Positions 34,186 to 51,089 of a stretch of 64,000 nucleotides of DNA are shown here, piece by piece. Each line of letters begins with the position of its first letter. Position 1 is the first letter of the stretch. A program made the translations under genes and the position numbers. Under the pieces are notes generated by a model that worked only from the letters and a program-made list of their open reading frames with translations, did no database searches and was not told where the DNA came from. Source of the DNA: Canna indica (lineage: Eukaryota > Streptophyta > Magnoliopsida > Zingiberales > Cannaceae); assembly GCA_034359265.1 (NCBI GenBank), contig CP136898.1:41563501-41627500 (forward strand), read 5' to 3'.

Positions 34186-34650
34186 TAGGGGTCAGCATTG
34201 GTCGGGTCGTGTCAAAACCCGACCCGACCTGAATAAGGAGGCTCCAACACCATCCGACCCTATGCGAAAAAGAATTAGGGGCTCGATCTAACCCTAATAA
34301 GATTGGGCCCCGGCCCTAATAACCATAATATCCCGAATTTTCTTTTAAAAAAGTTTAAAAAAGTTTTAAAGATGGTGAAAAAAAGATTAAAATGGTATAA
34401 AAACATGAGTCCACTAAGATGGTTATTTCGTTTGGATTTTTTAAAAACTTGAACTCAAGACAAGAATTTCATTTCCAATGTCCCAACCACCGGGCCAACT
34501 ATTATCTTTTGCAATTGTAATATACATAATTATATATATTTCAGTTCAATTTGGATTTTTTTGGGTTTTTCGGGTTTTAACCCGATCTGAATGCAAATTT
34601 GGGTCGTTTATTCGATTTATTCGGATCGATTCGAATTTTGCACAACCCTA
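34186..34650. mobile_element. hAT-type MITE
   Basis: Ends TAGGGGTC and ACCCTA, with GTGATGAC (34178-34185) and GTGGTGAC (34651-34658) as an 8-bp target duplication with one mismatch. Inside are imperfect complementary arms (GGGTCGTGTCAAAACCCGAC; TTCGGGTTTTAACCCGA). No reading frame. It is inserted in the gag region of Copia C. Confidence 0.8.
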
Positions 34651-35457
34651 GTGGTGACAATAGTCTTTCATCCATTACTAATGTCTAATTGGATGCACAT
34701 AGAGTTTGTCAAGGGAGCAAGTCTAAAAGTTAAAGAAGAAAATGGTTTGCTTCATATGCAAAGAGAATGGACACATTGAGGAAATTGTTAAAAAGAAATC
34801 TAAGAAAAAGGAGAGTACATCTCCAAATCAAGTGAAGCATCTTTCAATCATCATCTACAACTCATGAGACTTCATGATGAGGTACTCCTACTTCTAGTTT
34901 TCATAACACGACATATGAATAATTGATTGAAGTGTGTAGAAAATAATGTATGAATTACTTACGAAAAGAATTAAAGAAAATTTGAAATTTTGAAATTTTA
35001 AAATCATGTGCATGAACTTGAATTAGAAAATCATAAAATGAAAAATGATTTGAAGTTTTCGAGTGAAAACTCCAATGATGATTTAAAAATAAAATTCAAA
35101 GATTTGAAAAATAAGAATAACGATTTGAAAATTAAAAATGATTGAGAATTCTAAAACAAAAATCAAAATGGAAATTTTACTTCTCAAATTGAATCATTGA
35201 ACAATAGCATAAGCATACTTAAAAGTGAATCTTAATTTTGGATCTAAAAGTAAATGTCTTGAAAGGTACTCCTTTAAAGAATGTGCATGTTTCGTATGCT
35301 TCACAAACTAGGCATTTTAGACCCATGACACATCATATGCATGCTCATGAAAAATTAACGATCATTATTTTTGTTGCGGTGCATATAGTCACAAGAATCC
35401 TAATAGTGGTAAGATTTTTGGGTTCCTAAACTAACTGGTTACCCACAAGGATCCAAA

Positions 35458-40191
<4,734 letters not shown>

Positions 40192-41465
40192 AAAGCTAAG
40201 TACCAAAGATTTCATGTTCTATTATAGGCGAAACTATCAAACAAGGATGAGGTGATAGTGGTTGATGGAAGTTGTTTGAAGACTCAAACAATACGTCTTT
40301 TTAAAGTCGCAAATTCATACCACCATGATGCTTATGATGATCTCCTATCCTCAACTTAATTTACCACCATTGTAGTTATACACGCTTAAGTTTAGTTGTA
40401 TTCTTCCGCTTTTAATATCTTAAAAATTAATTTTTGACTTTTGATTTTCCAATCTCTTCACCTATGTGGCCTATAAAAGTCTAAGGACCTTACTATTGGT
40501 TAATATTGGCCTTCCGATTTTTAATGATATTTTTGCTTTGAGGTCTCTTTAAATTTGTTATGGTATCATTTTATGTTATTTTGAAATGATTTTTTTTACT
40601 ATTTAGCAAAGTTGAATTTTGAAAATGATAGTTGAACTTTCTCTTTGTTATTTAGTACGCTAAACTTAGTAAGTTTCATTTTAGCAAATATTTATTATAC
40701 CAAAATTGTTAAATAAGTTTCATCTGTAGATTTGCTCCTAATACGCATCCATATGTTTAAGATTGAAGATTCATCAATAAATGCAAATACTGTTGGTACT
40801 TTGTTCATAATATATAGTTGATTTTTGAATGAAATTATGCCAGATTGATAAATTGACTTAGAAATATTGTTTTAAGTTTGATTGAAATATGACAAATATT
40901 TTGAAAAATAATTAAAATTTACGAAAATATCACTACAAATTTAGTGAATTTTATAGAAGTTTATAAAATTACAAAAAAACCCTTTTTAATTGATTGTTAA
41001 AATTGTATACTTCATGATAAATCTAGCTTATGCAGTAAACATTTAAAATTATATGAATTCTTTATATAAATTTTTAATCAACTATTGAAATTTTAAATTT
41101 TCATTCCTTTTAAGTTTTCAATTTATGATACTTCGAAAAATCCTATGGATTTAGGACTTTGATTTTGATTATAGAAATTTAATTCCATACTCAAAATCAT
41201 TTTTGATATCCCATAAGCTGATACCTTTGAAAAATTATAGAAAGTTCTTAAAATCTCAACTTTGATACTATAATATTTATGCCAAAAGGGTGAGAGGATT
41301 TGTGTAAATGGGTGAAATAATTTCAAAAGTTCATTTGAAGTTTTTGGGATTTATTTTCTTTAGAAATTCATGTTAAAAAGGAGAAATCTAAAGTTTGATA
41401 CTATCTCTGCTTATCTTGAAAATACTTTATAAAGAGTGTTTATCTTCATAAAAAATATGAGAGAT

Positions 41466-43250
41466 TGTTGACTTAAGATTTTGAATCTTATTTTTGATCT
41501 TGATTTTGAGGATAACAACTAGGAACTGATGTTTTATTGAGAAATAATTTCAGGTTTCAAATCATAAGCACGCTACGTTCGTGATCAGAATATTGAAGCG
41601 ATATCCAAAAAATCCAAGGACATTGGTCGTTGGAAGAAACAAAATTGAATATTAGTAGTTTAGGGTTTTAGAATAATTGTAAAATTTTTGTAATGCTTGA
41701 TGATAGAGTTGAAAACTAAACCCGTAACCCAAAATTAAAACCAAACTCGAACTAGTGCTGAAACATTTTCGGTCGACAATTCGGCCATCGACCATCGATC
41801 GACGGGCTCAACGGCTCTTTTTTCGGCCGTTGAGCTTTGTTGTGCCCAAGCCTCTCATTGATTCTTTACAAAGAAGCTCTCAAAGCCTTCATCTAGCTGA
41901 AGGTAAAATACAAGGTACTTTATAGCTTAGTCTAGATTTTAGGGAAGCTTGACCAATTTATGAAGTGGTCGTGGCATTAGCTGCTTTTATTTGCAAATTC
42001 TTTTGTTTAATCCTAGAAATATAAAAAAAAGTTTTACATCCTCAATGAGCCCTTGTTCTTTAATTGACCATCAAAATCATCAATAGGAGATATGAGTTTT
42101 TCATTTGGAGTTAAGTATTGATTGGTATAATTTTTGCTTCATTTTAATTATATTGTTGGATTGTTTATAGCTTGTAAAGCTTTGTGTAACTCAAGTGTAT
42201 GTCTTAGGATTTGAGTGGTTGTCTTGCTGTATAAGCATAAGTCCACTTGGATTTGCTAGTTTAGTCAATTATTCCTGATACTTATGGTGCTAGGTACTCT
42301 CGGGGAGATAGGAGTTCTCTCCGAGAGTACCTCATTTGGAGTTCTCCCTTGTTCTTTAATTGACCATCAAAAGCATTAATAGGATATATGAGTTCTCATT
42401 TGGAGCTAAGTATTAATTGGTATAATTTTTGCATCATTTTAATTATATGTTTTAGGATTTGAGTGGTTGTCTTCATGTATAGGCATAAGTTCACTCGTAT
42501 TTTCTAGTTTAGTTTGTTATCCTCGATACCTAGGGTGTTGGACGTACTTTTGGGGATGATAATAAACATTTATCAAATCTATTTATCAAATGTTATTCAT
42601 AGGATAAATAAGGTAAATGTAAAGTTCACATTTGAAATCATGAGGAGCATTTTGAAGGAAGAAAAATGCTTCTTGTACGATTGATACTTCAAGACTTAGA
42701 TAGGTCTTAGAGTTCAATTGTAACCTTTGGGCAGGCAGGCATGCTTAGAATGAATTTTAAACATACACTTCTATTGAGCACTAGCAAGTTTTTTTATTCA
42801 CAGCTTTCTTAGTTTCATTCCTTAATCCTTTCCTAGCCTCCATCCTTTGTGACTCACCTTTTTAAGCTCTTGCTTAAATTTTGTTCTTTTATTAGTGTGA
42901 GTCACTTTGTGAGTCACCTTCAACTTGTGTTGTTGTTAGATATCTCCTTGTACTTACGGTAGAGGTACTCTCTACGTAAACAAATAAATTCTTGGTGTAT
43001 TCTCTACGTAAAATATTTGAAATCTTTGGTGGGAAAACAAGATAGTGGACATAGGCAAGATTGTTGAACCACTATAAATCATTTTTGTTAATCATGACTT
43101 TATGAGATTATTAATCCTTATTTACTGCACTTTGATTTAACTTCATCATTGTCGATTTAACTTCATCATTGTCTTTATAAAGAACTTTTGTTTTTAAAAG
43201 AACTTATTTTTAAGGCACGTGTTATTCAGCCTCTCTTGTGTGCTAAAACA
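41466..43250 (+). repeat. 3' LTR of Copia C
   Basis: Starts TGTTGACTTAAGATTTTG, comparable to the LTR starts of A and the solo LTR, and ends GCTAAAACA. Diverged dyads (TCGATCGACGGG) are at 41770-41810. A segment of about 300 bp is tandemly duplicated (CCTTGTTCTTTAATTGACCA at 42047 and 42346). The 5' LTR was not found. Confidence 0.75.
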
Positions 43251-43378
43251 ACCTTACTAAAGTTATGAATCATTTCTGTTGTTGATTATCAGAGGGGAAT
43301 CAAACTATTCGGGGGCATTGGGGACAATACTAATGTTGGAACATTGTGAAAGCTCATGCACTACTAGAAATTAGGTCT

Positions 43379-43665
43379 TCAGCAACGGCTATTAGCAACG
43401 GCCGCTCGAGCCGTTGCTATTTGCAACGGCATTCTTACGGCCGCCCGAGCCGTTGCAGATATTTGTATCTGCAACGGCGTTCTAACGGAAACCCGAGCCG
43501 TTGCTGATTATTTTAATTATCAGCAACGGCTTTCTGACGGAAAGGCGAGCCGTTGCTGATATTTTAATTATCAGCAACGGCTTGCTAACGGACAAGTGAG
43601 CCGTTGCTGATGATAACTTATTAGCAACGGCTTTCTAATAGGAGAGTGAGCCGTTGCTGATAAGT
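43379..43665. repeat. 5' subterminal repeat array of CACTA
   Basis: At least six copies of CAGCAACGGC, each paired with GCCGTTGCTG about 30 bp later, giving repeated small hairpins separated by AT-rich words. It is the presumed binding array for the accessory protein. Confidence 0.85.
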
Positions 43666-43673
43666 TTATATAG
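43665..43673 (+). promoter_or_regulatory. TATA box of CACTA element
   Basis: TTTATATAG directly follows the subterminal array, before a pyrimidine-rich GC-rich leader. The same position is conserved in the left copy. Confidence 0.65.
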
Positions 43674-44072
43674 GGCACACTCTCGCGCCCGACCCTTCTT
43701 CCTCCCGCTGCTGCCGCCGCCGCTCCTGCCGACGCCTCTCGCCGCCGCTGCCGACGCCGACGACGCCTCTTCCTCCTCCCGCTGCTGCCGACTTGTTCAG
43801 GTATGTTGATCAGCCGGCCGTCTCTTCCCTGCGGCCGACGGGAATCAATCCGACCGAAACCCTATTTCTAGGGTTTCGGCCGGCGGCCGACGGCCATCAC
43901 CTTCTACAGTGGCCGAACAGTGTGTCCGGCCACTGTACGCCGGCGCCGGAGGGTGGACTCGGCGCCGGAATTTATAATTATATATATTTTTTATTTTGTT
44001 TGATAATTGTTAATTAATTGTTTAGATTAATTATTTAATTTGTTAGATTAATTATTAGGATTTAGATTAATT

Positions 44073-44370
44073 TCGGACGCGCACCGGAATCGTCCACTTC
44101 GGACGCGCACCGGTTTGTCCACTTCGGATGCGCGCCGGAATCGTCCACTTCGGACGCGCGCCAGAATCGTCCACTTCGGACGCGTGCAGGAATCGTCCAA
44201 TTCGGACTCGCGCCGGAATCGTCCACTTCGGACGCGCGCCGGAATCGTCCAATTCGGACTCGTGCCGGAATCGTCCACTTCGGACGCGCGTCGGAATCGT
44301 CCAATTCGGACTCGCGCTGGAATCGTCCACTTTGGACGCGCGCCGAAATCGTCCAATATGGACTCGAACT
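44073..44370. repeat. 26-bp tandem repeat, about 12 copies
   Basis: Unit of the form TCGGACGCGCGCCGGAATCG plus TCCACT, alternating CACT and CAAT endings. Because 26 is not a multiple of three, open frames on both strands through it are artefacts of its composition. Confidence 0.92.
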
Positions 44371-44563
44371 GTCTCGAAATATTTAGAAAATAATCGTCCA
44401 TCCGACGAGTTGATATGTTTCACGTACGCATCGACGAATCGGATATGATTTAGCAAAACCTTAGATCCGTTCGGGAATTGTATGTTCGTGTAAAAGAAGT
44501 AGATGATCTTTTATACGATGTACAATTCTTGAATTGTCCCTGATTGGACAATTTGGGAATATA

Positions 44564-44753
44564 GTTATTTGTACTGCACTTACGTTTTTATTTTAACTGT
44601 TAACTAATTATTCTAAAATTTGGCAACATCTCTCTTGTTCTCCGATACGCGCCCAGATGATATGCGTATTCGGAGAACTGTAGGGAGATGCTGTCGAAAT
44701 TTAGAATAATTAGTTAACAGTTAAAATAAAAACGTAAGTGCAGTACGAATAAC
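44564..44753. repeat. 190-bp foldback upstream of the transposase
   Basis: The outer arms 44564-44621 and 44697-44753 are almost perfectly complementary (GTTATTTGTACTGCACTTAC against GTAAGTGCAGTACGAATAAC). The inner parts (CAACATCTCTC..TGTTCTCCGA with TCGGAGAAC..GAGATGCTG) also pair, leaving a short loop near 44660. It ends 75 bp before the transposase start codon. The left copy has lost it: its deletion begins 3 nt inside the outer arm. Confidence 0.93.
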
Positions 44754-44827
44754 ATAAATCCCGAATGGAATAGGACAATCTCACCTAAAGACATTAACCA
44801 AAGAAATTGTCATTGATTGACAGAATC

Positions 44828-47800
44828 ATGTCGGCTGATCGAAGTTGGATGTACCGACGTCTTGCTCGTGGAGCTTTAACGAATGAGTTTCGATTAGGCG
44901 TAACGTACTTCCTAAATTTCGCCTATTCGAATCGGAATTTCGTTAGCATGGGTGATCAAATCCGATGTCTGTGCCGCATTTGTTCAAATGGACGATATTT
45001 GGATCGGGAGACTGTCACTCTGCATCTATATACCAAAGGATTTGCACCAAGATATTTTCTATGGACTTATCACGGGGAGTCACGCGAAGTCGGGACGTCG
45101 AGCAATCCTGTCGTTCAGACATATGGTGAATCTTCCTCTGCTGGTGCTTCTTCATCCAGTCAATGTAATCCCTATAGAACTATGATACTTGATAGTCTTG
45201 GGGGTCAATTCCACCTGAATGATAATGTTGATCGGTCAGATCTTCAGATATCAGTCCCACCAGATACTACAACGGTTGATATCACAGAAGTACAAACTGC
45301 GGTAGAGATTGAATTATCGAATAAAGAAGCTGCAGAATTTTACGAGATGTTGAAAGCTGCCGATGAACCTTTGTATGAGAATTGTCCTAAATACACTAGG
45401 TTTTCAGCAATGACACAGCTCTTAAACATCAAGGCCGACTGTAATATCAGCGGAGTTGCGTATGATCGGATTGCTGGATTGATTAATGGAATGCTGCCTA
45501 CTGATAACAAGTTTGAGCCTACTTTTTATAAGACTAAAAAGCTAATGAGAAAATTGGGGCTTGGGTACGAAAAAATACACGCGTGCCAAAATAACTGCAT
45601 TTTATATTATAAAGAAAATGTGCAGTTTGATAAATGCCCTGTATGTCAACACCCTCGTTACAAGGAGAAGAAATCGGTCCGACAGAAAAATCTCCCGTTT
45701 AAGGTGCTTCGGTATTTTCCACTAACACCGAGGCTTCAAAAATTATTCATGTCGGAAAAGACAGCCCCCTACATGAGTTGGCATGCAAGAAGTCGTGATG
45801 ATACAGTAATGACTCATCCATCTGACAGTGAAGCATGGAAACATTTGGATACATGTTATCCTTCATTTGCTATGGATACTAGAAATATCAGATTGGGATT
45901 GTGCACAGATGGTTTTAATCCGTTTGGATATTCTGCAACTCCTTATTCAGTTTGGCCAATGCTGCTGACAGTTTATAATTTGCCACCGTCAATGTGCATG
46001 AAAGATGAATTTATTTATCTTTCGATGATTATTCCGGGTCCTAAGGGTCCGCGAAAAGAAATTGACATATTTCTCAGACCCTTGATAGATGAATTGAAAA
46101 CATTGTGGACTGAGGGAGCTGTCACTTATGATTGTTATCGGAAGCAAAACTTCAATTTAAAGGCCGCGGTCTTGTGGACAATCAATGATTTCCCCGCGTA
46201 CGACATGTTATCGGGTTGGAGCACTCACGGCCGACTCTCTTGCCCGTATTGTATGGAACACTCTAAATCAATCAGTCTTCAGAACGGATGAAAAATATCA
46301 TTCTTTGATTGTCATCGTCGATTCCTACCGGTTAATCACCAGTATCGAAGGAATCGTAATAAATTTACTAAGGGCAGAGTCGAAAGAGATGGGCCACCAC
46401 CGATGTTGTCTGGTGAACAAATGTTAGCACGTGTTTCAGCACTTCCAGATATAGTATTTGGTCGCAATGAAAGAGTGTCAGGTTTTGGCCAAACACACAA
46501 CTGGGTGAAAAAAAGTATCTTTTGGGAATTGCCCTATTGGAGTTCATTATTGATTCGACATAATTTAGATGTCATGCACATTGAAAAAAATGTGTTTGAT
46601 AATATTTTCAACACTGTGATGGATATTTCTGGAAAAACTAAAGATAATGTCAAAGCCCGACATGATCTGAAAATACTTTGTAAAAGACCAGAGTTGGAGT
46701 TACAAGAGGTCAACGGACGATATCTGAAACTGAAGGCCCTATATGTGTTAAATAAACAACAGATCAAAGATGTTTGTCAATGGATAATAGAACTCAGATT
46801 ACCCGATGGATATGCTTCAAACTTATCTCGATGTGTGAACGTCGATGATTGCAAAATATCAGGGATGAAGAGCCATGATTGTCATGTATTCATGCAGAGA
46901 TTACTTCCGATCGCATTTCGAGATCTTCTACCTGATAATATTTGGGGTCCGTTGACTGAATTAAGTATGTTTTTTAGAAGCATCTGTGCAAATGTCCTTC
47001 GAGTCGAAGATATGTCAACACTTGAAAATAATATTGTTGAAATCATATGCAAGCTGGAGCAGTTTTTCCCTCCTGCATTTTTTGACTCGATGGAGCATCT
47101 ACCGATACACTTGGCATACGAGGCACGAGTTGGTGGCCCCGTTCAATATCGTTGGATGTACTTATTTGAAAGATACATGAATCGTCTGAAGAAAAAAGTA
47201 AAGAACACCGCAGCTGTTGAAGGATCAATATCTGAATCATATATCATCCAAGAAATTTCAACATTCTGCTCATTTTACTTTGAATCGACAGTACAGACAA
47301 GATTTGATCGTCTTCCACGTAACGACGACGGGGGTGTTCGACATTCAGATGGACGTTTAAATATATTTTGTCACTCTGGTCGTGCTTTTGGTTCTCGTCC
47401 ATCTCGACACTTAAGCGATGAAGAGTATCATTTGGCACACTTGTATGTATTACTCAATTGTTCAGAGATTGAACAATTCATTGAAATATTTGACATTGAA
47501 ATGGTGCAAAAATACTCTATTCACAACGATCAAGAATTGGAGAGATTACGGAATCGTGATTTCCCTACTTGGATTCAGACTTACAGCAAAGATCACAGAG
47601 CTGAAATAGATGAAAGAATATTTGAGTTTGTTAGTGGACCATCGCGACTTGTGTCGTGCTATAGCGGATATTTTGTTAACGGGTATAAATTTCACACGGT
47701 TGAATATTCATTTGCAAAGAAGACGATGAATGCTGGGGTCTGCGTGAAAGGGACAACCTATGTTGAATGTGATATGGATTTTTATAGACTGGTGGAAGAA

Positions 47801-48298
47801 GTGATAGAGTTGCACTACTTCGGCTTGAAATCAGTGATCCTATTTAGATGTCATTGGTTCGATACAACAGAAAGGGGCATGAAAGTTCATCCAAAATACA
47901 AACTTGTTGAGGTTAATTACAAATCGAAATTGGCAGCAAATGAGCATTTTATATTGGCATCACAAGCCGAACAAGTATATTACGCGAAGTATCCGGCTCA
48001 TAATAAAGATAGAGCAGATTGGCGTGTAGTTTGTAAGACAAAAGGTAGAGGAAAAATTGATCCGATAGTAGGAGAAAATGATCCTCCTGGTTTCTATCAA
48101 GAAGATGATCTTCCTGCTGTGGATCGTATTATTCCAATACTCGAGGATGCAGACACAACGTCAATTCAATTAGAAGTTGAATATGCTGATGATGACGATC
48201 ATGAAATTGAGGAAGCTGGAGATGAAGAAGATGAAGAAGAGGAAGAAGAGGAAAAAGAAGAAGAATTCGAAGACTATTATTCAAATGATGAAGAATAA
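44828..48298 (+). pseudogene. TNP2-type CACTA transposase, one in-frame stop
   Basis: ATG at 44828 (MSADRSWMYRRL) opens a frame to TAA at 48298, in register throughout and interrupted only by TGA at 46289-46291. Order: transposase-associated domain (about residues 3-75), a variable linker, the Transposase_21/TNP2 catalytic region (about residues 220-600, with GLCTDGFNPFG, IPGPKGP and HNLDVMHIEKNVFDN), DUF4218 (about residues 650-800, RLPDGYASNLSRC, HDCHVFMQRLLP, HLAYEARVGGPVQYRWMYLFE), DUF4216 (about residues 940-1020) and an acidic tail. The protein cuts CACTA ends in related systems. Upstream TTG codons are in frame, but the ATG gives the usual start. The stop falls inside the catalytic region. 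Confidence 0.95.
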
Positions 48299-48373
48299 TT
48301 GTAAAGTATATATTTTATTAAATATATCTCTACTATTTATACAATAATCTGATTATATGTCTGTTCGACAGAT

Positions 48374-49780
48374 ATGTCTGGTCGTGGTTATCGACGCAGG
48401 AGAGTTTTGGAGTCTCCGATCGGTGAGACTCCAGCACTTACTCATGCTGCTGATCCTCCTGTAGCTGATCCTCATGAGGATGATACTGCCGAGGCTAGTA
48501 CATCCAGACGTAGGCGGCCACACGGGCCGAACATGTGGTAGCCTCCACCAGCCACAGAGTCACGTAGATTGATTAGCGTGATTGGGGAGCGGTAATATAT
48601 AATGAATTATGAATCATTACAAATTCATTATATCATAATATAATATTAAAATTTATTTTTGTTGTGCAGGTTCGAGCAAGAAGAAGTGCCGAGGAGCATT
48701 TCTTCTACTATTCGACGATACATGCACGGGGCATGGCCTACGTGGTCTCACGTGCCTAGCGAGCACGTCGACATGTTATGGCGCGAGTTTGAGGCACGTA
48801 TTATTATTATTTTTTACATGCATGATGATATATTAATATTGGTACTGATATTATTATTTTGCAGGCTCGCTATACATGGGCCGAGGACCAGAGGCCCTTC
48901 ATTTACGCTGCCTGGGAGGCTATTTCCCGGGCAAGGTACAACGGGCAGCTGGGGCAGGCTCGGTCCCAAGCGATGGCCCGAGCTGGGACCACTAACATCG
49001 CGGAGACTCGGGGATACGGCCCCGGTTGGATTACTCCGGATATATGGGACCAGCTCGTGGAGATATGGTCGACGGATCGATGGTAGGAGGTTTCTCGGAA
49101 TGCGGCTAGAAATCGCATGTCGGGGGGAGCAGCGCGTCACACCGGCGGCTCTGTTGCATTTGCAGTGCACGCAAACCGTATGGTAAGTATATCTTTTAAT
49201 TATATATTTTATTTGTTACTATGTGTACTAATTAATATATTTGTTTTGTAAATGTAGACGACGGTGTCGGATGACGGGACTGTCCAGCGACCCTCCCCGA
49301 TGGCGGTGTTTGAGCGGACTCACCGTCGAGCACATGGGACGGGGGAGTACATCGACAACCGCGCTGCATACATTATGGTAATTATATATTTGTTTAAATT
49401 ATTCATTATATATTTATAATTTAAGTTTTATGATAAATATTAAACAAAAAATCAAACTCGAGTAGGAGACCTACAGCCAGACGGTGGTGCAGCGCGGGGG
49501 TACCCCCGAGGACTTTGACGCAGCATCGTGGACCATGGTCGCGTATATGGTTTCGCAGATAGTGGTCATGCGCGAGCCGTACTAGGGCCACTTGGGGCAC
49601 CGACCCCTCCGGTCGCTGGTGAGCAGCCGTCCACCTCTAGATTCAGTTATGATCATAGTACCAGAATAAGGACTCTAAAGGACACGGTCGCGCGTCAGAC
49701 TGAGATATACAAGCTATGCTACGTAACATGTCAGGTCATCCCGAAGCAGGCATCTCTTCGGCATCATCTAATCCATGGTC
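48374..49780 (+). pseudogene. CACTA accessory gene, Transposase_24-like, broken
   Basis: Inferred exons: 48374-48592, 48670-48793, 48865-49183, 49258-49376 and from 49466. The second intron would begin GC (GAG then GCACGT) and end TTTTGCAG, a GC-AG intron; the alternative GT four bases later puts the next exon out of frame. The core motif ARYTWAEDQRP is in exon 3. Lesions: TAG after TDRW in exon 3 (49084-49086), loss of about 22 bp near 49530 and of about 31 bp near 49710 compared with the left copy. The tail reads HARAVLGPLGAPTPP and heads towards a coiled coil. Confidence 0.72.
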
Positions 49781-49899
49781 TTCGAGTCAGTCCACGCCGG
49801 TGTACACTCAAGCACTCCAGACCCCGCCATATGATCCAGGCCATCCTCCATCGTCATCGTGAGATTTTTTTTATATTGACTTTGTTACTGAGATATTGA

Positions 49900-50149
49900 A
49901 CTTGTTTAACTTATTTTGTTTGGATATTGATACTTCAATTTTTTATTTGAATTGTTTTTATACTATCGTGGATAATTATCAATAGAAATATAATTGTTTT
50001 GATGTATATCTTGGTGTGTTTGTGATGTGTGAATGAATGTGTGTATGAGGATATGGGTGTGTGAGTTATGTATCAGATAATGTATCGATGTATCAATGAT
50101 AATTGGGGAAATTGGAAATATAAAATTTTCCTGTTTCCCAGTTGGCATC
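49900..50149. other. CACTA 3' untranslated part
   Basis: AT/TG-rich sequence after the accessory gene, with no frame of note. Confidence 0.6.
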
Positions 50150-50544
50150 ATCAGCAACGGCGTTCCCACGGCCGTCCGTGGGAACGCCGTTGCTAAAAGT
50201 GTATCGAAAGCCGTTGCAGATGACCTACAACAACGGCTTAGCGACGGGGTTTTACTAACGACATTGCTACGGACTCATTGGCCGTTGCTATTAATGTTAT
50301 CAGCAACGGCTCCGGGTCTGTGGCAAAACCGTTGCTGATAATAGTTTTAGCGACGGCCCGAGCGACCGTTGCTGATAATGTTTTGAGCGACGGCCCGAGC
50401 GGCCGTTGCTGAACCGTTGCTAAGTTATCAGCAACGCGACTTTCTGTCACGGCGCTATTGCAACGGCGCGACCGTTGCTGATGCGCTTCAGCAATGGCTC
50501 AGCAACGGCATCAGCCGTTGCTGATGCCCATTTTTCTAGTAGTG
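50150..50544. repeat. 3' subterminal repeat array of CACTA
   Basis: Direct and inverted CAGCAACGGC/GCCGTTGCTG motifs in at least ten copies, denser than at the 5' end, up to the terminal inverted repeat. Confidence 0.85.
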
Positions 50545-51089
50545 ATGGGGGCATATCCGTATTTGGTGGAGTAGGTGAACGTACTCATAAAGGAAATGAT
50601 ATTTACATGGAGATGAAAGAATTCAAAGTCATTAACGAAGAAAATATTGCAGAATCCAAAGTGGCTCTAGTCTAGGGTCAGATGAATGAACCATCAGGAG
50701 CTTGTATGAGAGTTGGTTTGACTTCACTAATTAACTATGGAAGAAGATTTTCGAGAGCTTAATGAACAAGACGTACTTTTCTATTTATACACAATATCTT
50801 CTGTTTCATCTAAGCAAGATCTGATCATATCGTTGGGTAGAATGCCCTTTGATGTGGGTTATGAATATCGAATATCCGTAATATTTCTAGGGCCCGTTTG
50901 TTTGGTTAAAAAACGGGGGACTGGATTGGATTTCTGCTCTTGTCCCCCGTTTGGTTCGCAAAAATAACAAGGGACTGGCTTTTAAATCTTGTTCGGGATA
51001 GGATTTTGAATCAAATTGGTGTACCGAGAAAATTCTCGGTACACCAAATCAGGGCGGAGGACAATGAGGAAAAAAGACTTCATTGCCCT

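Larger units (their letters stand above)
43359..50544 (+). mobile_element. CACTA (En/Spm) element, nearly complete
   Basis: It begins CACTACTAGAAA (43359), ends TTTCTAGTAGTG (50544) and is flanked by ATG on both sides (43356-43358, 50545-50547). The target duplication restores the reading KAHGG of atpB when one copy is removed. It holds, in order, subterminal repeats, TATA box, GC-rich leader, 26-bp repeats, a foldback, the TNP2 transposase, the accessory gene and a 3' subterminal array. One stop in TNP2 and several lesions in the accessory gene suggest it is now inactive. Confidence 0.97.
43266..50886 (+). pseudogene. atpB: Nuclear plastid-DNA relic of ATP synthase beta (atpB), split by CACTA
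   Basis: The two flanks of the CACTA element join into one decayed atpB segment. 43280-43358 resembles the P-loop region (RG..KLFGG.G) and ends in KAH. 50545-50886 continues [37 protein letters not shown], a stop, GQMNEPSGA, RVGLTSL, then NEQDVLF and [26 protein letters not shown] and NDIYMEMKE fit the chloroplast form, not the mitochondrial beta subunit. Lesions include stops (near 43345 and 50672), small indels and substitutions. On the right it is cut by the Harbinger element at 50890. It is non-functional and old. Confidence 0.9.

Noticed and set aside
44073..44370. CRISPR-like array of regular repeats
   Set aside because: The units are contiguous 26-bp repeats without unique spacers, lie inside a plant CACTA leader and recur in sister elements.
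44048..44456. Overlapping open frames on both strands rich in Arg, Trp and Ser
   Set aside because: They are composition artefacts of the 26-bp tandem repeat; no starts, domains or conservation of frame between copies.
50545..50886. Nuclear gene for mitochondrial ATP synthase beta
   Set aside because: The wording around [15 protein letters not shown] and NDIYMEMKE is of the chloroplast form.
50545..50967. Functional ATP synthase beta gene
   Set aside because: Only a fragment remains, with stops and indels, cut on both sides by transposons.
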